Source: Anisodus tanguticus
Taxonomy: Eukaryota; Streptophyta; Magnoliopsida; Solanales; Solanaceae
Assembly: GCA_034509755.1 (NCBI GenBank)
Contig: CM067546.1
Span: 15,730,615 to 15,794,614, forward strand
Reading direction: 5' to 3'
DNA length: 64,000 bases
Positions 34,310 through 44,555 of the stretch are shown piece after piece; positions within the stretch are counted from its first letter, which is position 1; the number at the start of each line of letters is the position of its first letter. A program made the position numbers and the translations under genes. The notes beneath the pieces were generated by a model. The model made no database searches. It saw nothing but the letters and a program-made list of their open reading frames with translations, and was not told the DNA's origin.

Positions 34310-35496
34310 TGATGAAAAGAAGGTCGTGAACTTAAGTTTTCAACATGAGCCGCGAGTTGATTTTCTAGGAGTGCCAAAGATTGTCAACCGTCCTATGGTG
34401 ACATGCTTAATGTGGAGTGGAGTTGAAGACAAGACTTAAAGATCTAAGAAGGAAAACATTTTTTCGGCTTTTATGTAGGTCTTGGCTGAGACCACCTTTT
34501 ATCTTATTTTAATTCCTAGCTTAATTACTAGATCTCCTTATAGCTTAATTACTATGCCATGTAATAAGATAAGATGACCAAGCTAAGAACCATCAAGAAT
34601 GAGAAGCTTCCAATGTTCCCCAAGGATGTAATTTATGAACTAGCTAGTTCATGCACTTATCTACATGGATGACACAAAAGGGTGGCCTAGAGAACATGAA
34701 GAGTTGGGTCTTATCCCTTCACCCAAATCGGTCGAACCTTTCCCCCTTTCCCATTTTGCCTAGACGCATTTTTATGTCTATCTTGTTACCTCTTCTAGAA
34801 GGTTTAGAACTAATATAAATAGGGGATGTAGTTTATGAAAGAAGACATTGAATTTATGAAATATATTTGAGTTTTCTGAAACTATGCTAAGTTATTCAAC
34901 TTTTGTGTTGTTATCTTAGTTGGTCCTTTTGTGGTCCAAACACTTGATGTAAGTCTAGTTAGAACTTTTGTGATCTAACTATACCCAAGTCAAGGTTCTA
35001 TCCGATTACTTTGTTACAAACACATTAGAAGGTCATCTCGGCCTACATCACCTTATCCGTACACAAATCTGTCTATCAATTTTGTGCCCAATCCTTGCCC
35101 AAACCGCCTAATCACTTTGACCCAAATACACTATAATAATTTTTTAAGCTACACCCAAAAGGTCGTTAACCGATTCCTCCTACAAACACCCGAAACCCCA
35201 ACCAATTCCCCACTGTCCCTATCGAACCCCTATTCTGCCAACCTTACTGTCCCGACCAGTTTCTGCCACCTTACCACCATCCAACCACCATCATAACCTA
35301 CAACGTGTCTAGTTTATCCCATCCGAACACCTTATCCCCAAACCCTATAAAATCATCCGTACACCTCCCACAAAGCTAAGCTATCCGAAAACCATCCTAT
35401 TCCTCCAACCTCCACTTGACTCCCATATTTGTGTCCATCCAGCTCCAAACCAACTACAACCAACCTAACCATACAATCCCCTCCTTATATACATCA
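34310..35496 (+). repeat. 5' LTR of the plus-strand gypsy
   Basis: 1187 bp. Contains the palindrome GGTCTTGGCTGAGACC (34478-34493), a TATA-like box ATATAAATAGG (34812-34824) and a single unit of the minisatellite GGTCCTTTTGTGGTCCAAAC (34923-34942). The first 80 bp overlap the 3' end of the coding region in sequence (GATGAAAAGAAGGTCGTGAAC), as seen at 37475. Confidence 0.85.
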
Positions 35497-35499
35497 GTT

Positions 35500-35511
35500 T
35501 GGTATTAGAGC
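35500..35511 (+). other. Primer-binding site of the plus-strand gypsy
   Basis: TGGTATTAGAGC, one base different from the initiator-tRNA Met complement, three bases after the LTR. Confidence 0.85.
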
Positions 35512-35540
35512 AAGGCTTTTCCATCCCACGTCTTGACGCT

Positions 35541-37474
35541 ATGGCTAACATAAATGAAGAACATCGGAGGATCATAAGTGACCTTTTTGCGGAACAAGAG
35601 CAAATCTTGAGAAGAGAATTTACGGGGTGTGCCGTGATTAATAATGCCGAGTCTGGGGTTGTACAAAATAGCCCAAGGCATGAAAGGGAAGAGTATCAAG
35701 ATTGTAGGGATTCTTTTGTATTTAATAAACCCAAAGTCAAGGAGGTCTTAGAGGAAGATGTTGATCTTGTGGAAGGGGTGAAAGTTTAGTACTCTAAAGT
35801 GTGTTGACTGTTCAACTTGAAGAACAGGAGAAGACACAAAGAGAGCAACTATTTTACACTCGATGCAAGGTAAATGACAAGTTATGTAATATGATCATTG
35901 ATGGAGGAAGCTTTTCCAATATTGTCTCCGTGGAAATAGTGGACAACTTGAAATTGCCTACCCGCAACCATCCTAAACCATATACTCTCCAATGGTTGAA
36001 CAAAGACAAAGGGCTAAAGATAATGAAATAAGTTTTTGTTAGTTTTTGGGTTGGTAAGTATGAATATGAAATATGGTGTGACATCCTACCTATTGATACT
36101 TGTCATATTTTATTGGGTCACTCATGGCAATTTGATAGGAAAGCGCAACATGATGGAGAAAAAAATGTCTATTCTTTTCAAAAGGATGATAAAAAGGTCC
36201 GAATGATACCATTGTCACCTAGTGAGGTGAACAAAATGAAGATCCAAAATGGCAAGAACCGCAAAGAAAAGTCCAAAGCCCTCTTGCTTAATGCATCGGA
36301 GATAGAAGAGGAGTTGAAGAATGGGAGTTTATATATGCATTGGTGCGCAAGGATAAGAAGAGTCTTGTGGGAGATACGGTTGAAGATGCCGACTCGAAGG
36401 AACTCTTGAAGAAATCTGAAGATGTATTTCCAAATGATGTTGCACCCGGATTTCCACTAGTAAGAGGTATTGAACAACTATTAATTTTATTCCAGGAAGT
36501 TCACTACCTAATCGTCCAGCCTATAGATGCAATCCAGAAGAGGCTAAGGAGTTGCAAATACAAGTGCAAGAATTAATACGACCATCCATAGGTAAATTTG
36601 TTGTGATTTACTTAGATGATATCTTAATTCATAGTCAAGATAGGGAATCTCACTTGTCGCATTTAGAAGCTTTATTTGAGAAGTTAAGAGATGTAAAGTT
36701 GTATGGTAAGTTAGAGAAGTGTGCTTTTATGATTACTAGTATCCCATTCTTAGGATACATAGTATCATTCGAGGTAATTCATATGGATCTATCAAAGGTG
36801 GAAGCTATCCGTAGTTGGTCCAAGCCTATGAATGTAAGTGAGGTAAGAAGTTTCCATGGTTTGCTTCTTTTTCTCATCGTTTCATTCGAGATTTTTGTAC
36901 CCTTACTGCCTCTATCACTCACTGAACTAATGAAAAGGGGTGAGTTTAAATAGTCCCAAGGAGAACAAAGAGCTTTGGAAACCTTGAAGGGAAGGTTATG
37001 TGAAGCACCGACTCTAGCTATTCCAAACCTTGAGAAGCTATTTGAAATTGAATGCGATGCTAGTGTAATTGGTGTTGGTACCATCTTGATTCAAGACAAA
37101 TTACCCATTGCTTTCTTTAGTGAAAAAATGGGTGGTGCACAACTCAATTATTGTACTTATGACAAGGAATTTTATATTGTGAGATCCTTGGTCCAATGGA
37201 AACATTATTTGAAGCCAAAACCTTTTGTCTTGTATTCGGATCATTTGGTTTGGCTACACCTAAGGAAGGAAATATTTACCAACATGAGAAAGAACAAGCT
37301 AATGCCAAGGGCGGATGGTCCTTTAAAGATATTGGCCAGGTTCGGGGAAAGCGCCTACAAGGTAGAACTTCCGGACGAATATGGAGGTATTAGTTCAACG
37401 TTTAATGTTGGAGACTTAGCACCATACATAGATGATGAGAATTTGAGGGCAAACTCTGTTAAAGAAGGGGAGTA
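35541..37474 (+). pseudogene. Gypsy gag-pol pseudogene with RT and integrase deletions
   Basis: Start ATG 35541. A tiny N-terminal gag remnant (35541-35789, about 80 codons, no capsid or zinc knuckle) is followed by a protease with IIDGGS (about 35893-35910), a spacer with LGHSWQFDRK (36112-36141) and an RT linker. RT has lost its N-terminal half by a deletion of roughly 340 bp at about 36573; the palm motif VVIYLDDIL remains (36599-36625). RNase H begins KLFEIECDAS (about 37035-37064); at about 37248 SDH is fused directly to LVWLHLRKE, deleting some 1.2 kb (rest of RNase H and most of integrase). The end, DGPLKILARFGESAYKVELP to the LTR, is well preserved. Sizes were estimated against the relative at 58142-63268. 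Confidence 0.82.
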
Positions 37475-38728
37475 TGATGAAAAGAAGGTCGTGAACTTAC
37501 GTTTCCAACATAAGCTGCGAGGTGATTTGCTAGGAGTGCCAAAGATTTCCAACCGTCCTATGGTGACATGCTTAATGTAGAGTGGAGTTGAAGACAACAC
37601 TTGAAGATCCAAGAAGGAAAATATTTTTTTTGGCTTTTATGTAGGTCTTGGCGAGACCACCTTTTATCTTGTTTTAATTCCTAGCTTAATTACTAGATCT
37701 CCTTATAGTTTAATTACTATGCCATATAATAAGATAAGATGACCAAGCCGAGAACCATCTAGAAGGAGAAGCTTCCAACGTTTCCCAAGGAGGTAATTCA
37801 TGAACTATCTAGTTCATGCATTTATCTACATGGATGACACAAATAGGTGGCCTAGTTAACATAAAGAGTTGGGTCTTTTCCCTTCTCCAAAATCGGCCGA
37901 ACCTCTCTCCTTTTCCCATTCATCCTAGATGCATTTTTATGTCTATCTTGTTACCTATTCTAGAAGGTTTAGAACTAGTATAAATAGGGGATGTAGTTGA
38001 TGAAAGGAGACATTGAATTTTTATGAAATATATTTGAGTTTTCTAAAACTTTGCTAAGTTATTCAACTTTTGTGTTGTTATCTTAGTTGGTCCTTTTGTG
38101 GTCCAAACCTTAGTCCTTTTATGGTCTAACCCTTAGTCCTTTTGTGGGCCAACCCTTAGTCCCTTTGTGGTCCAAACCCTCGATGTAAGTCTAGTTAGAA
38201 CTTTTGTGATCTAACTATACCCAAGCCAAGGTTCTATCCGGTTACTTTGTTACAAACACATTAGAAGGTCATCTCGGCCTACATCACCTTATCTGCAAAC
38301 AAATTTATCTATTGATTTCATCCCCAATCCTTGTCCAAACCGCCTAATCCCTTTGACCCCAATACACTACAATTCCCCAACCTACACCTAAAAGGTCGTT
38401 AACCGATTCCTCCCACAAACACCTAAAACCCCAACCAATTCCCCACCATCCCTATCAAACCTCTATTCTACCAACCTTACTGTCCCGACCAGTTTCCGCC
38501 ATCTTACCCCATCCAACCACCAACATAACTTATAACGTGTCTAGTTCATCCCTTCCAAACGCCTTAGCCCCAAACCCTCTAAAATCACCCGTATACCTCC
38601 CACAATCCTAAATTGTCCGAAAACCATCCTATTCCGCCAACCTCCACTTGACTCCCATATTTGTGTCCGTCCAGCCCCAAACCCACTCCGTCCAACCTAA
38701 CCATGCAATCCCATCCTTATATATATTA
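37475..38728 (+). repeat. 3' LTR of the plus-strand gypsy
   Basis: 1254 bp; longer than the 5' LTR mostly because of three extra minisatellite units (38089-38182). The palindrome is present as GGTCTTGGCGAGACC (37644-37658). Confidence 0.82.
38089..38182 (+). repeat. LTR minisatellite, about 25 bp unit, four copies
   Basis: GGTCCTTTTGTGGTCCAAAC, then three variants with TTAGTCC, ATGGTCTAAC, GTGGGCCAAC and CCTTTGTGGTCC. One unit only in the 5' LTR of the same element. Confidence 0.85.
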
Positions 38729-39399
38729 TGGAAAACTATCTTCAACCAGCAATTCCTGCCCGATCGGCTCATAAAACTACACCATGGAATTCAAAAATCT
38801 CATCACCTAATATCGAAAACCCTGCTATCTTTTACCGCCACCCACACATGTGTTGCTACAGTAAAGAAGGTATATCGCTTGCATTTAACTGACAATATTT
38901 ATCCTGTCTCACGGTCTTCCTAAATAGTTCAGTTCTTGTAGTTGAGTTGGGTTTACTATTTTGGTCATGACATTTTGCGCCACTTTTCATTAACTATTTC
39001 TTGAAACAAAGCTTTAGGTAACTTAACTCCAGAAATCCATTTTCCTTATTATTTTTTTGGGTTTCCCTTAATTCTTCAGACCCGTGAGTACCTTTAAATT
39101 GTTTATTCATATACCTTTTATGCTCCGATATCACGCACACTATAGGACTTAAGAGTGTTGGATATGCATGTGGCTAAGAAAGGGTTGTTCCTAAAATATT
39201 TTACTTGGAAATTGAACAAAACTATAGTTTCACTTTCCACCTTCACTTCTATTATCCATCTACAGTTGATATACATCTTATGACATACGCCTTACAATAA
39301 TGATAACCAACTAATTATAAGCATAAACACAACTATCCCCAATAAAATTGTCAACGTACCTGGTTAGTTACGTAACTCTTAATAACATCGGGACCTGCT
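38729..39399 (-). other. Interior of the minus-strand gypsy, no motif recognised
   Basis: Between the nested plus-strand element and the gag zinc-knuckle region. The 91-codon plus-strand frame at 38648-38923 straddles the LTR end and is not a gene. Confidence 0.4.
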
Positions 39400-40267
39400 A
39401 TTCCCCTTGACTCAACCTTAGGCATATGTATACTTTATGCCTCTACTTCCACACCAATAACACTTCTCAATATCACTTGAAAATTTCCCATAATGCACTT
39501 GTCCACACTGGTGGCACAACGACTGAAGTACCTCAGGGAATTCTCTAGCCCTATGGCCCAAGGCTCCGCATCTAAAACATAACTCGGTATCACATAAGCA
39601 TGTCCCGTCATGACTCCTACCAAATTACTGATAGCATGGTCTACTACTTCCAACATATCCCTGTACTTGCCTGAGTTCTACCAGAGAGCTTCTATCTGAC
39701 ACATCTTGCAACGTAATCCTTTGTTAACTACCTCCATTCCAAACCTTTTGATCCGTCTACTGGTTGTTTCTTCCTTACTTCTACTCATTCTTGGCGAACC
39801 TTGATTAACCAATTTCAACGATAATGGACTCCTTCATCTCTCAAAAGGCCTAACATGTGGGGGTATCTGAACATGACCCTGCTTTGGAAAGATGACTGGG
39901 CGCTATTGCGTACATGATACCACTCACACCTAAATCGACCAAAAATGACCGCTGCGTGGATGATTTTGGTGTTGTGCATGCCCTCCTATAATATGGCAAT
40001 ACCACCAGAATTGATGGTACTCAGAAGGGTGATTCTTCTAGGGCCCAAAGATAGGTCCTCCTCCATAGACAAATCTTCCTCCATAGATAGATCTTCTTTC
40101 GTAGACAGATCGTCCATAGACTGATTTTCTTCCATAGAATAACTCACATTTCCTTCTGGTGTCGTTATAGTCTTTGAATCCATATTAACGAATGGTAATC
40201 GACTGTGAACTTCCCTCACATTTCTAATTAGATTCTTGCTAACAATACTTTCCTTTGATTTTGGCAT
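39400..40267 (-). pseudogene. Gag remnant of the minus-strand gypsy
   Basis: On the minus strand, 39560-39630 reads SHDGTC, ELCFRCGALGHRARE: a CCHC zinc knuckle (C-x2-C-x4-H) whose last Cys is changed to Phe. A second knuckle-like piece (CHQCGQVHYG) follows at about 39495-39530, also incomplete. Further upstream (40267 to 39986 on the minus strand) is an open, acidic, Met-Glu-Glu-Asp-Leu-repeating stretch (DLSMEEDLSMEEDLS) that may be part of a gag N-terminus. No continuous frame exists. Confidence 0.6.
40031..40130. repeat. Short tandem repeat in the gag N-terminus
   Basis: Four to five degenerate units of about 21-24 bp (TCCTCCATAGACAAATCTTC-type), encoding on the minus strand the repeated DLSMEE motif. 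Confidence 0.6.
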
Positions 40268-40461
40268 TACTGAAAAAGAGAGCCAAATTGAGAAGATAGG
40301 AATTTAAATACTTACGACTTCGCTTCTAACACATGAGCTAGATTTCAAGGAAAGTAACATTCTAAATGTCCTATAGCCTTTTGTTTATAAGTGTGGCGCG
40401 CAACACACCCATAAGCAAGCCTCTACTAGACAAGGCGTGTAGACATTCATAGGACTGACCT

Positions 40462-40473
40462 ACTCTGATACCA
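40462..40473 (-). other. Primer-binding site of the minus-strand gypsy
   Basis: Complement reads TGGTATCAGAGT, four bases after the LTR end on the minus strand. Confidence 0.85.
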
Positions 40474-40903
40474 AGTTTGCCACACCCCAACCTTAAAGGG
40501 TGTGGCCGGACCCGGTGCCCTAAGGCCTGAGCGTACCAATCTTGATACCTGTGATATACTCAAGTCTACGAAAGAGGCCGATAAGGCCGCAGAAGACTGT
40601 ACGAGTGTATACAAGCCTCTAGAAAGTATATCGACAATATTTGGTTGAGACAGGGCCCCCCTATACCCTATATATATATATATATATACAACCATCATAC
40701 ATGTCAGCTCACTAGACAGCTCTAGAAGAAAGAAGTATGACCATCTTCAGCTGAGTCGAGTCACCTACTGCGAGGTATCATCTGAATCTCTATCTGCATA
40801 TGCGGGCATGAAACGCAGTACCTCAGAAAGGGACATCGGTACAAAAAATGTACTGAATATGTAAGGCTAAGACTGTAAATAAGTACAACACTATAAATTA
40901 AAC

Positions 40904-42710
40904 TGATAGATATTAGGAGCGAGTTGGATAGGTAAGTGGTTCGGGTGTTGAAGACAGTCGGGTTGACCCGAATAGAGAGCACAAAGAGTACTGTTTTGGG
41001 TTCTCGGTTTGGGTGAGTGAATGGTATATGGAAGCAATTTTGGAAAGATGAAGAGGGAATTGTTTTGGGGTGTTTTGAGGAGTGGTTGTGTATGGACTGG
41101 GGGTCAGTAATATACTTGGTTGTTGGTAGTTTGATGTTGGCAATGTTCCGGAATAAGTCAAGAATAGTGAGGTACTCGGCTAGTCGGACAGTGGGATGTT
41201 GAGAGTTGTTTTCGGGAAGCTATAGTGGATTTTGGGTTAAGGCTTTTTGTGGAGTGATGGTTGATAAGTTGAGGATCAAGTTGGTGCTTAGGTCTTGGTG
41301 TGATGTGAGTTAAGTTGAGGAATGGGATTGAGGCAGTGGGTCCTCGAAAAGTAACTTATGTGGCAGGTTGTTGTGTTATCAGACTTAAATGGGTGCTTGT
41401 GGGTGTTTTTGGTTGAAGGCATTTTAAGTGACTGATAATGGAGTGTCCTGGAGTGTATTGGTGGAAGGGGTGAGGGTGTTTGGTTGAGGATTATATTCGG
41501 GAGATAGGCCACAAGTTTCCGGGTGAAGAATGGTTATTGAGTGAAGTATGGTTTCGGGTTTGGTTGGTTATTTGTTTAGTGACTTAGTGAGACGATGTAA
41601 AAAAAAGGGTCCAATGATAGTGGAACGGGGAGTTAATTACCCCAACCGACACCAAGAAATGAGTGATCAATGTCACAAGGTCGAGACTGGGGTTGCTAGT
41701 CGCAATGCCCGTGAACAAGCCAAGTGAGGGTGATTTATGTCCTTGTTGCTTCCGAGGCTTAGACTAGATTGATTCACACAAGAATCAACCTTCGTTTACC
41801 ACCAAAGGTGTTCTTTAAGCTTGGGTAAAGGCTAGGTCACACAAGTCCTAGTCTATACTTGCGCCGAAGGAGTTTGATCCACATAAGGATCGGCAAGCTT
41901 CAACACACAAGTTGAAAACTTAAAGATATATTTTATATAAACTCCAAAACTGCCTTTTACATTCATAATAAGGGTCTTATTTATAGTAAGGTGATGACCA
42001 TTCTAGAAAGCAATTAAAGGGATACAAGTTACACTACTCGTCCGAATGGGAACATGGAAGAGGACTTGTTGTCTTGGAGCACAAGTTGAGGCTTCGACAT
42101 TGGTGAAGGCATGTGAAAGGAACTTGGTTTAGTTTTTATACTTGGTAAAACTTCATCCTCTTCACATGTTCATTGCATTGGCCGAGATAGACCCTTGTGA
42201 TTTCAAGACCTCGGAGACTTCATTCTTGCCTTGGTCATTCGGCCACCCTTCCAACTCCCCAAACGATTCTATCTTGACTTTGGAAGGTTCTTGTCTTTGC
42301 TATCTTGTTAGCCATGTCATTGTTTGTTCTTGACATATTGGCTTCTCGGTTTAGGCTCCCTTGTCCTCGCCAACTTGGCATTGTTCCTCACCGGCTTTCA
42401 TGCTCTCATTACAAGTAATGAATGTGTCCTAAATCAACCTAAGGGTTTTACCATTCTTAAGGCATCCTAATATTACTAGGTAGGATAGAAAATAAAGACA
42501 ATATAAATAAGTAGTGCACGGTCTCGACCAAGACCACAAATAAGGTCGAATAAATTTAGACTATAAGAGCTTCAAGTGATAGAACCTAACCCACCCCATA
42601 TTCCATATATTTCTTTTCCTTTCACCGAGGATCCATGCCCCCATATCTTCACCATCGATCCTTTGAATATGAGCTTATAAAAAGGAGTTAAGTTCGGTCC
42701 CTTGTTTCCA
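40904..42710 (-). mobile_element. Solo LTR, minus strand, about 1.8 kb
   Basis: It interrupts the gypsy LTR between CTATAAATTAAAC and AAACATAAGCTG, sequences adjacent in the sister LTR. On the minus strand it begins TGGAAACAAGG and ends ATATCTATCA. Flanks TAAAC (40899-40903) and TAAAA (42711-42715), 4 of 5 identical. The end is clearly related to the solo LTR at 59828-61469 (CCGAGAACCC, GGGTCAACCCGA, CCACT motifs in the same order) and both carry the GGTCT...AGACC palindrome (42520-42535 here). No primer-binding site or interior. Confidence 0.65.
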
Positions 42711-42889
42711 TAAAAAACATAAGCTGAAACTGTAGTTGAATGCATAATTGAAAGGTAAGTAGTAGAAAGACAATTTGTACACTGAGTGCCTCTGTGAGCC
42801 AGTATATGCATAATGAAGTGTAATCGCGTACATATAACGTCGTAGGCCTCTAGGGGCAATATTATCAATATTATGTCTGTATAAATTAT

Positions 42890-42990
42890 GCATTAGCGCC
42901 ATAGGCCTTTGTGGGAAATATCATCTCTTAGTTGTATAAACGCATATATAACGCCATAGGCCTCTGAGGGCAATATTGATATATAATTCA
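42890..42990 (-). repeat. GCCATAGGCCTCT repeat series in gypsy LTR
   Basis: CGTCGTAGGCCTCTAGGG (42839), CGCCATAGGCCTTTGTGG (42896) and CGCCATAGGCCTCTGAGG (42952), about 57 bp apart, the inverted form of the series at 25430. Confidence 0.55.
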
Positions 42991-44399
42991 TGCATATGAT
43001 GACCTCTTAAGTATTACCAGATACTCTTTTGAACTCGTCGAAGTAACGTAAGATCATTACACCTTCGACTCCCTTATGAGGGTTAACATGTCACTTGTTA
43101 CTCTTTTAATGACTCCATAAGAACCATAGATCACATTATTATCATAGCTTTCAGGACACAATAAATGAGGATGTAATCTCGACGATGGATGGTAATACAC
43201 AACAACACATTTATAGGAGAATCACAAGTACTTTTCTAAGGACTTAAGAGTAGAGTTTTTTATCGGATTTCACTTCGTAATAATCGCTTCAATATTGATC
43301 ATGCCAAAAGAAGGAAGTGAGCCTTACATACCTTGTCGTCAAAGCTATTTAAGTTCCACTGGTCCTCAAAAGTTCTACGAATGGTTATCTATATTATACG
43401 AATGGTTTGTATCAATATCGAATCCATAATTTAAAGGAAAGTTTACTTAGACATTTCATCGAACAACTTGTAGGAAATACTTCATAAGGTTGTTTCTAGT
43501 TCAAATGCAACATGTTTCGGCCCAACAACCTTTACCCTCACTCCTACTATTCCCTTATAATGATATTCATGCTTTTAAAACTCTATTTGGTGGCTTAAAT
43601 CGTATAAGAATAGTCCATACAACATAACTTGATTCGAAGGTTCATGAGCACAAGATTCCTTTAGAATTTTCCATAAATCTTAACTCAATCCTTACACAAG
43701 CCTAAGAATAAGGAATATGAGACTTACCTCAAATCTATTATGAACACTCCAATTCTCAGTTTACCTCATCACCAAAACTCCACTGAAACCGCCGGAACAA
43801 GGAAGAAGAGAAGCTAGTGGTGTTCATGGGATTCTGTATGTCGAACTTGTGTAGTTTACATTGGATTATTGATTAGAACCCTTAAGGAGTCTCGAAAATG
43901 CTTTTCAGAGGGTAAGGGTTTGGAAGAGGGGAAAATTGAGTCTTTGATCGAGCAACAAACATTTATACATGAAAAATAAAACTCACCATCAAAATTTCCG
44001 GTAGTTGCTTAGATGGTAAGCACCCTCCACTTTCAACCCGAATGTTGCGAGTTCGAGTCACCAAGGGCACTAAGGGAGGGGGGGCTCCTGTGGGAGGGGA
44101 TTAAAAAAAGACAAATCTACGGTTTGTACAAAAATGTATGGTCCATACATTTGGACCGTAAAATCAAAAACTGAAAATTGAAATTTGTAGGAAATTCTAT
44201 GGTGGAAATGTATGGTCCGTACTAAATTGTACAACCAGTACATTTTGGTCGTCAAATTTGGAACTCCGTAGATTTCATCAAAATGTATTTACTTCAATCC
44301 ATTTAGTTTTTATACACTCCGATACTTCCATAGACGATATGTAAACTCTCATTATCCTTTCGTAAGGTCACATATCTTCCCGGATTGTCGGTCTCAATC

Positions 44400-44502
44400 C
44401 TCTACCTACCAATGTAGAGGTATGGTATGCGTACACTCTACCATCCACAGACCCCACATTGTGGGATTTTACTGGGTATGTTGTTGTTTTTATTGTTGTT
44501 GT
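44400..44502 (+). mobile_element. TS-type SINE / RTE-LINE tail, 5'-truncated, 103 bp
   Basis: Perfect 16 bp duplication ATTGTCGGTCTCAATC at 44384-44399 and 44503-44518. Body: CTCTACC, AATGTAGAGGTATGGT, GCGTACACTCTACC, CAGACCCCACATTGTGGGAT, ACTGGGTATGTTGTTG and a (TTG)-rich end. Same truncation type as at 21391. It inserted in the LTR of the minus-strand gypsy, so it is younger than that LTR. Confidence 0.88.
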
Positions 44503-44555
44503 ATTGTCGGTCTCAATCAGCGACGCGACGAAACATAAAACTTTGAGATGTAACA

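Larger units (their letters stand above)
34310..38728 (+). mobile_element. Plus-strand gypsy element with internal deletions, 4419 bp
   Basis: LTRs 34310-35496 and 37475-38728, TGATGAAAAGAAGG at the start and TATATACATCA (5' LTR) or TATATATATTA (3' LTR, two C to T changes) at the end; TGATG/CATCA forms the terminal inverted repeat. Flanks TCAAA and TGGAA agree at only 3 of 5, so the TSD is uncertain. The primer-binding site is at 35500. Coding remains run 35541-37474. It sits inside the interior of the minus-strand gypsy. Confidence 0.82.
28994..44555 (-). mobile_element. Minus-strand gypsy element with three later insertions
   Basis: LTRs at 28994-31073 and 40478-44555 are inverted relative to the window; on the minus strand they begin TGTTACRTCTC and end GGTGTGACA/GGTGTGGCA. 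A primer-binding site (complement of 40462-40473) and a purine-rich tract (complement of 31074-31086) fix the orientation. Target duplication ATCGC (28989-28993) against ATCAC (44556-44560), 4 of 5 identical. The interior (31074-40477) holds recognisable gag but no recognisable pol, and contains the plus-strand gypsy 34310-38728. The 5' LTR carries a solo LTR and a TS-type retroposon. Confidence 0.82.
40478..44555 (-). repeat. 5' LTR of the minus-strand gypsy, interrupted twice
   Basis: On the plus strand from TGCCACACCCCAACC to GAGATGTAACA. Without the solo LTR 40904-42710 and the retroposon 44400-44502 (plus one TSD copy each) it is about 2.15 kb, like its partner at 28994. TSDs of those two insertions are listed with them. 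Confidence 0.82.
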
